From the NCBI RefSeq assembly GCF_009764645.1, contig NZ_RWIM01000001.1, forward strand, positions 1 through 53,909: DNA of 53,909 nucleotides. Direction: 5' to 3'. Under the pieces are notes generated by a model. It was not told the origin of the DNA, made no database searches, and saw only the letters and a program-made list of their open reading frames with translations. The stretch comes from Pseudomonas sp. PB106. GTDB taxonomy: Bacteria > Pseudomonadota > Gammaproteobacteria > Pseudomonadales > Pseudomonadaceae. Made by a program: the position numbers and the translations under genes. Positions within the stretch are counted from its first letter, which is position 1, and the number at the start of each line of letters is the position of its first letter. Positions 1 through 8,629 of this stretch are shown here, piece after piece.

Positions 1-70
1 GCTGCGATCTTTTGATTTTAATTCGAGGATCAGGATCAAAAGATCGCAGCGTGCCGCAGCTCCTACAGGG
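1..70. repeat. REPIN-type inverted repeat (family A)
   Basis: Bases 1-16 (gctgcgatcttttgat) are the exact inverse of bases 35-50. They are followed by the REP-like string gccgcagctcctacaggg. The same family recurs at 23401-23495 and 40197-40273. It lies 3' of the minus-strand peptidase gene and may serve as its transcript end. The window edge may cut off more of the element. Confidence 0.75.
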
Positions 71-78
71 AGAGGGTT

Positions 79-1878
79 TCAGTCTGCAAATCCCATTACC
101 CGTCGATAGAATTTCCACTCCTGCTCCAACGCATGCGCCTGATTGGCCGCACGGCGGAAGCCGTGGCGTTCTTCGGGGTAGTAGTGTGCTTCGACCGGGA
201 TGCCGTTCTGCTCCAACGCCGCGACCATGTCGCGGGTCTGTTGCGGGACGACCACAGCATCCAGTTCGCCTTGAAAGAAAATCACCGGTACGCGGATATT
301 GCTCGCGTGCAGTAACGGCGTGCGTGCGGCATAGCGTTCGGCGTCTTTTTCGGGATCACCGATCAGCCAGTCCAGGTAATCCCCTTCGAACTTGTGCGTC
401 GCCCGGGCGAGCGCAACCGGGTCGCTGACGCCGTAGAGACTGGCGCCGGCGCGGAAGACTTGCTGGAACGCCAGCGCACACAACGTGGTGTAGCCGCCCG
501 CGCTGCCGCCCCGAATGAACGCGCGATCACCGTCGATCAAACCCTGCTCGGCGAGATAGGCGACCACCGCGCAAGCATCCTCGACATCCACTTCACCCCA
601 GCTCAAATGCAAAGCCTGACGGTATTCGCGGCCATAACCGCTGCTGCCGCGATAGTTGAGATCAGCGACGGCGAAGCCGCGTTGCGTCCAGTATTGAATG
701 CGTGGGTCGAGCATCGGGTAGCACGCCGAGGTCGGACCGCCGTGGATGAACACCACCAGCGGCGGTTTCGTCTCACCGCTCATGGCGGGATAAAAGAACC
801 CGTGAGCCTGGCCCGAACCGCTCGGGTAACAAAGCGTTTGCGGACGGCTGATACGTTCAGCGGGCAACGGAGCCACGCCACCGGCCAGCACTTTCACTTC
901 GCGTGTAGCTCGATCAATGGTGATAACCGCCGAAGGACTGATCGGCGAGGCGGCGATGCAGTAGATGTTTTGCTCATCCAGCGCCAAGTGGCGGAAGCGG
1001 CTGTAGTCGCCAGTGAAATCTTCATCGCCAAACGTCAGACGGCCAAAACCACCTTCGCTCCAACTGGCTAAAAACAGACCCTCAACAGGCAACCAGGTGC
1101 AGCCGCCGAGTTGCCACGGCGCCGGTGCATGATCGGCCAGCGCAGCGGGCAATGGTTGCAAACCGTCGAGAGTATCAACCCACGGCTGCCAGAAACCGCC
1201 GCGGTCAGTCAGGCAGTACAAACGACCTTCGGCATCGAATCGCGGCTGTTGAATCGACTCCTCAATCTGGTCGCCCGCCACGCAACGGGGCGCAGAAAAA
1301 TCACCGTCAGCGACCATCAATCGCGTTGCAGTCCATGGCTGATGCGGTCGGCTCCACTCGATCCAGGCCAAACGCTGGCCATCCGGGCTGAGGGTGGGCG
1401 CAGCGTAAAAGTCCGCGCCCTCAGCCAACAAATGCCGCGCGCCGTCAGCCAGATCTATCGCTACCAGCCGATGCTGATCGCGTTGTTCTTCAACCGCCAG
1501 CACCTGGCCGAACGCAAAATGCAGATCGCCATAACGGCACTCGCCCGACGTCAGCGCCTCGGGCTCGCCATCCAACGTCTGGCGGTACAACTGCTGATCC
1601 GCCTCCGCGACGAAAACCACCCCGTCCGGTGTCAGACAAAACGCGCCACCGCCATATTCGTACACGCGACTGCGCACGCTGAAGCCATTCGGTGTCAGAC
1701 ATTTCGCCACGCCATCGCGCCAATGCCAGATCCGGCATGCGGCATCTTCCGGGCGATATTCATTCCAGAACAACCCGTTGGCGCCGAGCTGCAATTCGGC
1801 GAAATCCGTCCCGGCAGCGACGGCTTGCGAGGCGCTGAAAGGCTCAGCCCTTGGCGATGAGGCGCGAGTTTCGTTCAT
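79..1878 (-). CDS. S9 family prolyl oligopeptidase-like peptidase
   Basis: A 599-residue serine peptidase of the S9 (prolyl oligopeptidase / acyl-peptide hydrolase) family. The N-terminal ~340 residues have beta-propeller character (repeated LSPDGQ-like strands). The C-terminal alpha/beta-hydrolase has the nucleophile elbow GGSAGG with Ser459, Asp540 in GELDAVV and His572 in ERHGF. There is no signal peptide, so it should be cytosolic. The ATG lies 35 nt inside the 3' end of pqqE, so it is translationally coupled and the last gene of the pqq run. Some Pseudomonas pqq operons end with such a peptidase (called pqqM in some strains). A role in trimming PqqA or its product is inference. The Shine-Dalgarno is weak, which fits coupling. 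Confidence 0.88.
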   Translation of the reverse strand: MNETRASSPRAEPFSASQAVAAGTDFAELQLGANGLFWNEYRPEDAACRIWHWRDGVAKCLTPNGFSVRSRVYEYGGGAFCLTPDGVVFVAEADQQLYRQTLDGEPEALTSGECRYGDLHFAFGQVLAVEEQRDQHRLVAIDLADGARHLLAEGADFYAAPTLSPDGQRLAWIEWSRPHQPWTATRLMVADGDFSAPRCVAGDQIEESIQQPRFDAEGRLYCLTDRGGFWQPWVDTLDGLQPLPAALADHAPAPWQLGGCTWLPVEGLFLASWSEGGFGRLTFGDEDFTGDYSRFRHLALDEQNIYCIAASPISPSAVITIDRATREVKVLAGGVAPLPAERISRPQTLCYPSGSGQAHGFFYPAMSGETKPPLVVFIHGGPTSACYPMLDPRIQYWTQRGFAVADLNYRGSSGYGREYRQALHLSWGEVDVEDACAVVAYLAEQGLIDGDRAFIRGGSAGGYTTLCALAFQQVFRAGASLYGVSDPVALARATHKFEGDYLDWLIGDPEKDAERYAARTPLLHASNIRVPVIFFQGELDAVVVPQQTRDMVAALEQNGIPVEAHYYPEERHGFRRAANQAHALEQEWKFYRRVMGFAD

Positions 1879-3016
1879 TGCGGAAGGCCAATTGTTCGAT
1901 GGTCTGGGTGGCGGTCTCGGCTTCTTCGCGGGCCTTGAGAATCACGCCGTGGTGTTCGGATTTGCTGCACACCGGGTCAGCGTTGCTCGCATCACCGGTG
2001 AGCATGAACGCCTGGCAGCGGCAGCCGCCGAAGTCTTTTTCTTTCTCGTCGCAGGAGCGGCACGGCTCGGGCATCCAGTCGTAACCACGGAAGCGATTGA
2101 AGCCGAACGAGTCGTACCAGATGTGCTGCATGCTGTGATCGCGCACATTGGGAAATTGTACCGGCAGCTGCCGGGCGCCATGGCAGGGCAGGGCGGTGCC
2201 GTCCGGGGTGACCGTCAGAAAGATACTGCCCCAGCCGTTCATGCAGGCTTTTGGGCGTTCTTCGTAGTAATCCGGGGTGACGAAAATCAGCTTGCACGGA
2301 TGCCCTTCGGCTTCCAGTTTCGCGCGGTATTCATTGGTGATGCGCTCGGCACGCACCAGTTGTTCTTTGGTCGGCAACAGGCCGACACGATTGAGCTGTG
2401 CCCAACCGTAGAACTGGCAAGTGGCGAGCTCGACGAAGTCGGCTTCAAGCGCGATGCACAGCTCGATAATGCGGTCGATCTTGTCGATGTTGTGCCGATG
2501 GGTGACGAAGTTCAGCACCATCGGATAGCCGTGGGCCTTCACCGCACGGGCCATTTCCAGCTTCTGCGCAAAGGCCTTTTTCGAGCCGGCGAGCAGGTTG
2601 TTCACTTGCTCATCGCTGGCCTGGAAACTGATCTGGATGTGATCGAGACCGGCTTTTTTGAAGTCGCTGATTTTCTGCTCGGTCAGACCAATGCCGGAGG
2701 TAATCAGGTTGGTGTAGAAACCCAATTGCCGCGCTTCATGAATCAGCTCGGCGAGATCCTGGCGCACCAGCGGCTCGCCACCGGAAAAGCCCAACTGCGC
2801 CGCACCCATCTCCCGCGCCTCGCGGAAGACCTTGATCCATTGCTCGGTGCTGAGTTCTTTGCCCTGCTCGGCGAAATCCAGCGGATTGGAGCAGTACGGG
2901 CATTGCAGCGGGCAGCGGTAGGTCAGCTCGGCGAGCAACCACAGCGGCAGGCCGATTTCAGGTTTTGGCGGTACTTGCACCGACGTATCAGGCAAGTTCG
3001 ATCCAGTGCTGCGCAC
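1844..3016 (-). CDS. pqqE: PqqA peptide cyclase PqqE (radical SAM)
   Basis: Radical SAM enzyme that forms the carbon-carbon bond between Glu and Tyr of the PqqA precursor, the first committed step of PQQ synthesis. With the start chosen here it has 390 residues. The CxxxCxxC cluster motif is C35, C39, C42 ([11 protein letters not shown]). A Cys-rich SPASM region near the C-terminus ([17 protein letters not shown]) should hold auxiliary iron-sulfur clusters. I chose GTG at 3016 because GGAGG stands 6 nt before it and the start then overlaps pqqD by 29 nt. A longer open frame up to 3106 lies inside pqqD and is unlikely. GTG at 2980 is a shorter alternative. It lies between pqqD and the S9 peptidase gene. 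Confidence 0.93.
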   Translation of the reverse strand: MRSTGSNLPDTSVQVPPKPEIGLPLWLLAELTYRCPLQCPYCSNPLDFAEQGKELSTEQWIKVFREAREMGAAQLGFSGGEPLVRQDLAELIHEARQLGFYTNLITSGIGLTEQKISDFKKAGLDHIQISFQASDEQVNNLLAGSKKAFAQKLEMARAVKAHGYPMVLNFVTHRHNIDKIDRIIELCIALEADFVELATCQFYGWAQLNRVGLLPTKEQLVRAERITNEYRAKLEAEGHPCKLIFVTPDYYEERPKACMNGWGSIFLTVTPDGTALPCHGARQLPVQFPNVRDHSMQHIWYDSFGFNRFRGYDWMPEPCRSCDEKEKDFGGCRCQAFMLTGDASNADPVCSKSEHHGVILKAREEAETATQTIEQLAFRNERNSRLIAKG

Positions 3017-3263
3017 GGGCAACCTCCATGAATTGCTCGATGTCGTCACCGAGTTCGGGCACGCCGGGGAACTGCTCATCGAGTTGGGCGATGATCGCCG
3101 CGACATCCCGTTCGCCGTCGATCAAGCCGCCGATCAACGCAGCGGTTTCGTTGAGTTTGATCATGCCTTCGGGATAGAGCAGCACATGGCCTTTCTGCGC
3201 CGGTTCGTACTGGAAGCGGTAGCCAGGGCGCCAGGTCGGGACTTTGCTGCGGTCGAAACTCAT
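2988..3263 (-). CDS. pqqD: PQQ biosynthesis peptide chaperone PqqD
   Basis: A 91-residue protein with the winged-helix fold of the RiPP recognition element family. PqqD binds the PqqA peptide and presents it to PqqE. The sequence has the usual [13 protein letters not shown] start region, [15 protein letters not shown] and a C-terminal [18 protein letters not shown] helix. The start codon overlaps the pqqC stop by 4 nt (ATGA), so the genes are translationally coupled. The length is normal for a stand-alone PqqD. Confidence 0.95.
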   Translation of the reverse strand: MSFDRSKVPTWRPGYRFQYEPAQKGHVLLYPEGMIKLNETAALIGGLIDGERDVAAIIAQLDEQFPGVPELGDDIEQFMEVARAQHWIELA

Positions 3264-4012
3264 AAGGTGATTCCTTTATGCCAGACGCGTTGTTCGGTCA
3301 CGCTGTGATACGGCGGGCGGTTCAGTTCGTAGGCCATGCTCATGGCATCGAGCATGCTCCAAAGAATGTCCAGTTTGAACTGGAGAATTTCCAGCATGCG
3401 CTCCTGGCCTTCGCGGGTCTTGTAGTGCTCAAGCGTGATCGCCAGACCGTGCTCGACATCGCGTCTCGCCTGACCGAGGCGGGTGCGGAAGTATTCGTAA
3501 CCGGCCGGGTCGATCCACGGGTAATGCTGCGGCCAACTGTCGAGGCGCGATTGGTGGATCTGCGGCGCGAACAGTTCGGTCAGCGAGCTGCTGGCGGCTT
3601 CCTGCCAACTGGCGCGGCGGGCAAAGTTGACGTAGGCGTCGACGGCGAAACGTACGCCGGGCAGCACCAGTTCCTGGGAGCGCAGTTGATCCGGGTCGAG
3701 GCCGACCGCTTGGCCCAGACGCAGCCAAGCTTCGATGCCGCCGTCTTCACCGGGGGCGCCGTCGTGGTCGAGCAGGCGCTGGATCCACTCGCGGCGGATT
3801 TCGCGGTCTGGACAGTTGGCGAGGATCGCCGCGTCTTTCAGGGGAATGTTCACCTGATAGTAGAAACGGTTGGCGACCCAGCCCTGAATCTGCTCGCGAG
3901 TGGCGCGGCCTTCGTACATCGCCACGTGATAGGGGTGGTAGATGTGGTAGTAGGCGCCCTTGGCGCGCAGGGCCGCTTCGAATTCGGCGGGGGACATTGG
4001 CGTGTCAGTCAT
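3260..4012 (-). CDS. pqqC: Pyrroloquinoline-quinone synthase PqqC
   Basis: A 250-residue cofactorless oxidase of the haem-oxygenase-like fold. It performs the last step of PQQ synthesis, an eight-electron oxidation with ring closure. Family segments include [14 protein letters not shown] near residue 22, [20 protein letters not shown] and [15 protein letters not shown]. The ATG is preceded by GGAGAACAGAC, a good ribosome site. The gene is separated from pqqB by 134 nt that contain a REPIN, while its 3' end overlaps pqqD by 4 nt. The length is normal for the family. Confidence 0.96.
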   Translation of the reverse strand: MTDTPMSPAEFEAALRAKGAYYHIYHPYHVAMYEGRATREQIQGWVANRFYYQVNIPLKDAAILANCPDREIRREWIQRLLDHDGAPGEDGGIEAWLRLGQAVGLDPDQLRSQELVLPGVRFAVDAYVNFARRASWQEAASSSLTELFAPQIHQSRLDSWPQHYPWIDPAGYEYFRTRLGQARRDVEHGLAITLEHYKTREGQERMLEILQFKLDILWSMLDAMSMAYELNRPPYHSVTEQRVWHKGITL

Positions 4013-4065
4013 GTCTGTTCTCCGGGACCAACCGTTGGATTCTGTGGTGTCTGTCAGGACGTCAT

Positions 4066-4133
4066 CGCTGGCAAGCCAGCTCCCACAGGTTTTGTGTACG
4101 CCACAGAACCTTGTGGGAGCTGGCTTGCCAGCG
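4066..4133. repeat. REPIN between pqqB and pqqC (family B)
   Basis: Inverted pair: cgctggcaagccagctccca begins at 4066 and its inverse ends at 4133, with a 24-base spacer. Family B also occurs at 44475-44567. It sits inside the pqq operon, so in the pqqB-pqqC mRNA it would fold as a large hairpin that could affect stability or relative expression. That effect is inference. Confidence 0.85.
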
Positions 4134-4146
4134 TTGGGGCCATCAG

Positions 4147-5058
4147 TTACAGCACAATACTCATACCATCGAACGCCACTTCAACATCACGCCGCGCCAA
4201 CTCGGCACGCTCCGGCGAATCCTCGTCGAGAATCGGGTTGGTGTTGTTGATGTGGATAAGCACTTTGCGCTGCTCGGGCAACTGCTCCAGCACTTCCAGC
4301 ATGCCGCCAGGGCCATTCTGTGCGAGATGGCCCATCTCGCGACCGGTGCGGGTGCCGACGCCACGGCGCTGCATCTCATCGTCATCCCACATCGTGCCAT
4401 CGACCAACAGGCAATCGCTGCCGGCCATGATTTCCAGCAACGGCGCATCGACCTTGCCCAGACCCGGCGCATAAAACAGTTTGCCGCCAGTATTCAGATC
4501 TTCAACGATCAGGCCGATGTTGTCGCCCGGATGCGGATCGAAACGGTGCGGCGAGTACGGTGGCGCGGCGCTACGCAGCGGCAGCGGAGTGAAACGCAGG
4601 TTCGGGCATGCGGCCACGGTGAAACTTTGGTCGAGTTCGATGCGGTTCCAGTCCAGCCCGCCATTCCAGTGGGTGAGCATCTTGAACAGCGGAAAACCGG
4701 TGCTCAGGTCTTCGTGAACCATGTCCGTGCACCAGACCTGATGCGGGCAGCCTTCGCGCAGGCTGAGCAAACCGGTGGTGTGGTCGATCTGGCTGTCCAT
4801 CAGGATGATCGCGCTGATGCCGGTGTCACGCAGAGCGCGACCCGGTTGCATCGGGGCGAAGCTTTGCAGCTGCGCGCGAATATCCGGCGAGGCGTTGCAC
4901 AACACCCAGTTCACGCCATCATCGGAAATCGCGATGGACGATTGGGTACGGGCCTTGGCATTCAGGCTGCCGTCGCGAAAGCCTGCGCAGTTGACGCAGT
5001 TGCAGTTCCACTGCGGAAAACCGCCGCCAGCGGCCGAACCCAGAATCTGGACGAACAT
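4147..5058 (-). CDS. pqqB: PQQ biosynthesis protein PqqB
   Basis: A 303-residue metallo-beta-lactamase-fold protein that hydroxylates the PqqA-derived tyrosine after cyclisation. The N-terminal [19 protein letters not shown] is typical. The cysteine-containing segment [12 protein letters not shown] and [12 protein letters not shown] are visible. I chose ATG at 5058 because GGAG stands 5 nt upstream. An in-frame GTG at 5064 overlaps that ribosome site. It is preceded by the pqqA gene and an intrinsic terminator, so its expression should depend on read-through. Confidence 0.95.
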   Translation of the reverse strand: MFVQILGSAAGGGFPQWNCNCVNCAGFRDGSLNAKARTQSSIAISDDGVNWVLCNASPDIRAQLQSFAPMQPGRALRDTGISAIILMDSQIDHTTGLLSLREGCPHQVWCTDMVHEDLSTGFPLFKMLTHWNGGLDWNRIELDQSFTVAACPNLRFTPLPLRSAAPPYSPHRFDPHPGDNIGLIVEDLNTGGKLFYAPGLGKVDAPLLEIMAGSDCLLVDGTMWDDDEMQRRGVGTRTGREMGHLAQNGPGGMLEVLEQLPEQRKVLIHINNTNPILDEDSPERAELARRDVEVAFDGMSIVL

Positions 5059-5082
5059 GAACACTCCATTATTTCAACGCGG

Positions 5083-5112
5083 AAAATAAAACGCCCCGGC
5101 GAGCCGAGGCGT
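5083..5112 (-). terminator. Intrinsic terminator/attenuator between pqqA and pqqB
   Basis: Read on the minus strand, ACGCCTCGG, loop CTCG and CCGGGGCGT pair over nine positions (one T-G wobble), followed by TTTATTTT. It lies 27 nt after the pqqA stop and 32 nt before the pqqB start. A partial terminator here would make many short pqqA transcripts and fewer full-length ones, which fits PqqA being consumed as substrate. Confidence 0.85.
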
Positions 5113-5139
5113 TGCACTGCAATTCTACGTAAGCAGAAC

Positions 5140-5214
5140 TCAGCGGCTGGCGAAGTACATGGTGACTTCGAAGCCGATACGCAGGTCGGTGTAAGCCGGT
5201 TTTGTCCAGGACAT
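5140..5214 (-). CDS. pqqA: PQQ precursor peptide PqqA
   Basis: A 24-residue precursor peptide supplying the Glu and Tyr carbons of PQQ. It starts [12 protein letters not shown], and the ExxxY core is Glu16 and Tyr20 (EVTMY). The ribosome site GAGGAG stands about 7 nt before the ATG. It lies 155 nt after pqqF and is followed by an intrinsic terminator. That upstream gap probably holds its promoter: TATAAC on the minus strand about 50 nt before the ATG could be a -10, but I cannot match a -35. A CGGG-N6-CCCG dyad lies at 5318-5331. The gene is too short for ordinary gene callers. Confidence 0.96.
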
Positions 5215-5369
5215 GGTGTGTCTCCTCAGGTTGGTGGGATAGCGCTGTCCATAGTTATAGTCCACGGCAGCGCAAAGATGTTCCAAATAGTTAGGCTGCT
5301 ATGTTACTCAAAATTTCCGGGTAAATGCCCGTGAATCTTTGAGAAAGCTCGTTGCAGCCTCGGTAATGA

Positions 5370-7784
5370 TCAATTTGTCGCTTGCCACGCGCTTTCAGCG
5401 GCTGAATCGCTGGCGAGGCAGAGCCAGCCGCCCTCTGCGTTGATCAAGCGTTGTGCCGCGCTGAGCAACGCTTGGCGATCCAGTGTTCGCATGGTCGCAA
5501 TCAACTGCTCAAGATAATCCGACGAGTGGCCCGCGAGTCTGGCCTGCCAGAACAGTTCGGCGGCGTCTTTGCTGGACAGATTGGTGTCATCGAATTGATC
5601 AGCGAGGTTTTGCCGTTGCTGGCTGAGGCTGGCGTCATCCAGCTGTTCGATCAGGGCCGGGATGCCGTTGAGAAATTGCTGGATGTGCTCCAGCAGCTCC
5701 ACAGGTTTGGCACTTGGCGATTGCACACCGAACAGGAGACCGGTCTGGCCCTGTATCTGACGCAATGCACTGAACACGGCATAGCCCAATTGCAACTCGA
5801 CGCGCAAACGTTGATAGAACGGTGTCTGGCACAGTTGCGCGAGCATTCGCCACGCCGCTTCGTCGGCAATGTCGCTGCTGGCGATTGGGCAGAACAGCAG
5901 CAAGGCATGTTCGCTGGAGGCGGTGTCGATGTGGCGCCACTGCTTTTGCGCGGTGATCGCCGTCGGTGCGGGCAACTGATTGTCCGGAATACCGGGAATA
6001 CGGCTCAGGGCCAGACCCATGGCAGATTGTGTTTGTTGGTTGAGGCCCAAAGCGAGGCCGTCCCAGCGCGAAGTTGTCCACAGGTGTTTGGCGTCGTCGA
6101 CTATATCGGCGGGTTGCAGAACATGTTCTGGCAGCGCTTTGAGCAATTGGCGGATGGCGATCAGCGGCGTTTCCGGCTCGCTGCGCGGTGAATCCGCGTC
6201 AATTTGCGTCAGACATTTCAGCGCGTGCTCGAGGACGCTGGGCATGGGCTCCTGCAGGCCGGTGAGCTTCAACAGCCATTGATTGCCGGTGGTGCTGAAA
6301 GACAGATCGACCCCAGCCTCACGCGCGTCTTGCCCGGTTTGTTTAAGACTGCGTTGCAGCGTGCTCTGCAGATCGATGCTGGCGGCGGATTCCACCTGCC
6401 AACGCAGATAGATCGCGCCTTCATCGCCGCTGTCCGGCAACGCCTGGCTGAATTGCATCGGCGAACGATCGCGTCGGCCACGGGAGCGATCCTGAGCGAA
6501 TGTGCGCAGGCCCCGGTGGGCGCTGGTCTGGCCGCGAATCAGTCCGGCGTTGGCCAGCGGCTCGCTTGATCGCAGGAAGGGGTTGGCAGCAGGCATGTGC
6601 CAGTGCTCGCTGAAGTTATCCACAGTGCCGATTTCGCGGAGGATCTGTGTAAGGGCTTCAACACCAGAACCCGACAGACCGGTTTCCATCTGCTCACTGT
6701 CGATACGCGCCAGTTGCAGCGCGCCACTGACTTGTTGCTGACGTTGATGCAGAACCGCGTATTCCTCGCCCAGAGGCGCCCAATCCTGCCGAGCAAAGAA
6801 ACTCAGCCAATCGAGCAGTTGTTCATGAAGGGTGTTTAACGATCCGGGCGGTGCAGTGAATTGCAGATGCAACAACGCTTGGCCGGCAAACTGATAAACC
6901 GGCGCAGCGCTCAATCCATCCGCCAGTTTTTGCCCCTGCAAATACGCCAGCAATCCGCCGGGCTTGGTGCTGTTCAGGTAATGGCAAAGAAACGCCAAAG
7001 CCTCGTTGGACGACTCGGGCAATGCATCAAAGGCAAACAACAAATGGCTGCGCTGTTCATCGACCTGTTGATAACTTTTCACCGTCAGCGGAAGAGGTGC
7101 TGCCTGCGCAATTTTATCCCCAACAGGCAACACTGACGCGAATTGCTCGGCCAGCGCTTTCAGTTCTTCCAGCGTTTGCGGCCCGACCAGGCTCAGCGTC
7201 ATCTGCCCGGTCTGATAAAACTGCTGGTGGAACCCTTTCAACGCTTGTTGAAACGCCGGACTTTCCACTTTCAGGCTGTCCCGATTGCCCGCATGAAACC
7301 CGCGTAATGGATGCTCTGCCGGTAGTCCTTCGTACATAGCAAACTGCCGTTGCGCTGCAGGATCCTGCGACCAGGCGACAAATTCTGCCTGCAACACTTC
7401 CCTTTCGCGCAACTGATCGTCCGGATTCATACGGGGCTTGGCGAGCATGTCTGACAGACGCTCCAGCCCACCGCTGAACGAACGCGTCGGCAACTCGAAG
7501 AAAAAGTCAGTGGTGCGTTCACGCGTGCTGGCATTCACCTGGCCACCGTGACCTTGCACGTAGGCCATGAGCCCTTCGCCCGTAGGAAAACGCTCGGTGC
7601 CGAGAAACAGCAAATGCTCAAGGAAATGCGCCAGTCCCGGCCACGTCAGCGGCACGTCATGGCTACCGGCAGCCACGCGCAAAGCAGCGGCGCTGCGCTT
7701 CAGACCAGGCACATGACGCAGGGTCACGCGCAAGCCATTGGCCAGGGTTTCGGTGTGAGAGCGGGGGTGAGTCGGCGCAGGCAT
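5370..7784 (-). CDS. pqqF: M16 family metallopeptidase PqqF
   Basis: An 804-residue M16 (pitrilysin-like) zinc peptidase. The inverted zinc motif HFLEH is at residues 53-57, followed by LLFLGTERFPTGEG. The remainder is the usual repeated M16 domain arrangement. PqqF with a partner is known to cut cross-linked PqqA. ATG at 7784 is preferred over GTG at 7790 because GGAAG lies 5 nt before it. It follows davA by 38 nt and precedes pqqA by 155 nt, as in other Pseudomonas where pqqF heads the pqq cluster. Similarity outside the zinc domain is usually low in this family. Confidence 0.92.
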   Translation of the reverse strand: MPAPTHPRSHTETLANGLRVTLRHVPGLKRSAAALRVAAGSHDVPLTWPGLAHFLEHLLFLGTERFPTGEGLMAYVQGHGGQVNASTRERTTDFFFELPTRSFSGGLERLSDMLAKPRMNPDDQLREREVLQAEFVAWSQDPAAQRQFAMYEGLPAEHPLRGFHAGNRDSLKVESPAFQQALKGFHQQFYQTGQMTLSLVGPQTLEELKALAEQFASVLPVGDKIAQAAPLPLTVKSYQQVDEQRSHLLFAFDALPESSNEALAFLCHYLNSTKPGGLLAYLQGQKLADGLSAAPVYQFAGQALLHLQFTAPPGSLNTLHEQLLDWLSFFARQDWAPLGEEYAVLHQRQQQVSGALQLARIDSEQMETGLSGSGVEALTQILREIGTVDNFSEHWHMPAANPFLRSSEPLANAGLIRGQTSAHRGLRTFAQDRSRGRRDRSPMQFSQALPDSGDEGAIYLRWQVESAASIDLQSTLQRSLKQTGQDAREAGVDLSFSTTGNQWLLKLTGLQEPMPSVLEHALKCLTQIDADSPRSEPETPLIAIRQLLKALPEHVLQPADIVDDAKHLWTTSRWDGLALGLNQQTQSAMGLALSRIPGIPDNQLPAPTAITAQKQWRHIDTASSEHALLLFCPIASSDIADEAAWRMLAQLCQTPFYQRLRVELQLGYAVFSALRQIQGQTGLLFGVQSPSAKPVELLEHIQQFLNGIPALIEQLDDASLSQQRQNLADQFDDTNLSSKDAAELFWQARLAGHSSDYLEQLIATMRTLDRQALLSAAQRLINAEGGWLCLASDSAAESAWQATN

Positions 7785-7822
7785 GGGCACTTCCAGAACA
7801 GTGAAGTGCCAATGCTAGCGGA

Positions 7823-8617
7823 TTAGCGCTGGTTGAGCGCGCCGTAAAGCTCGGGACGGCGATCGCTGAGGTAGTGATTGGCGGCGCGGGAGTCGAGCAT
7901 CAACTGTCGATCGAGTTCGCCGATGATCAGCGCTTCGTCGAGCCCGGCCTGTGCGATGCGGCTGCCATCCGGCGCGGCGAGGCTGCTTTGCCCGCAATAG
8001 TGAATCTCGCCTTCACTGCCGCAATAGTTGGCGTAGGCGACGTAGCACTGGTTTTCGAAGGCACGGGAGCGCACGGTGACGTCGGCGACAAAATCGAACG
8101 GGATCATGTTCGCCGTCGGCACCAGAATCAGCTCAGCGCCGGCGAGGGCCAGACGCCGGGTGTTTTCCGGAAATTCCAGGTCGTAACAGATCAGGAACCC
8201 TAGCTTCCAGCCGTTGAGTTCGACGATGGGGAAATCATCGTCGCCAGGGCTGAACATCGAGCGATCCAGATCACCGAACAGATGTGTCTTGCGGTAATTG
8301 CACAGGCGCTCGCCGTGGGAATCGATCAACTGCACGGCGTTGTAGATCTGCCCGTCGGCGGTGCGTTCCGGATAGCCGTAAACAATCGCCAGACCGGCCG
8401 CCTTGGCGATCCGACCGATCTGCTGCGCCCATTCACCGTTGTAGACCTCGGCCTGGGTGCTGACCGCTTCGGCGCCAATGTTGTAGCCAGTCATGAACAT
8501 CTCCGGCAGCACCAACAGGTCGGCGCCCTTGGCCTCCATCGCCACTTGATGCAGGCGTTGCAGGTTGGCGGCGGGCTCCAGTGGCAGCGGTGGACATTGG
8601 TAAAGGGCTACACGCAT
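7823..8617 (-). CDS. davA: 5-aminopentanamidase DavA (nitrilase superfamily)
   Basis: A 264-residue carbon-nitrogen hydrolase. The Glu-Lys-Cys triad is visible as E39 (VLPEMFMTGYN), K110 (NYRKTHLFGDLD) and C144 (FLICYDLEFPE). In P. putida DavA hydrolyses 5-aminopentanamide to 5-aminovalerate and ammonia, the second step of the lysine monooxygenase route. The start is 12 nt after davB with AGAGGA upstream, so the two form one operon. The specific function rests on the davB neighbour and on length; the triad alone only shows an amidase of the nitrilase superfamily. Confidence 0.92.
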   Translation of the reverse strand: MRVALYQCPPLPLEPAANLQRLHQVAMEAKGADLLVLPEMFMTGYNIGAEAVSTQAEVYNGEWAQQIGRIAKAAGLAIVYGYPERTADGQIYNAVQLIDSHGERLCNYRKTHLFGDLDRSMFSPGDDDFPIVELNGWKLGFLICYDLEFPENTRRLALAGAELILVPTANMIPFDFVADVTVRSRAFENQCYVAYANYCGSEGEIHYCGQSSLAAPDGSRIAQAGLDEALIIGELDRQLMLDSRAANHYLSDRRPELYGALNQR

Positions 8618-8629
8618 CAGGGATTCCTC

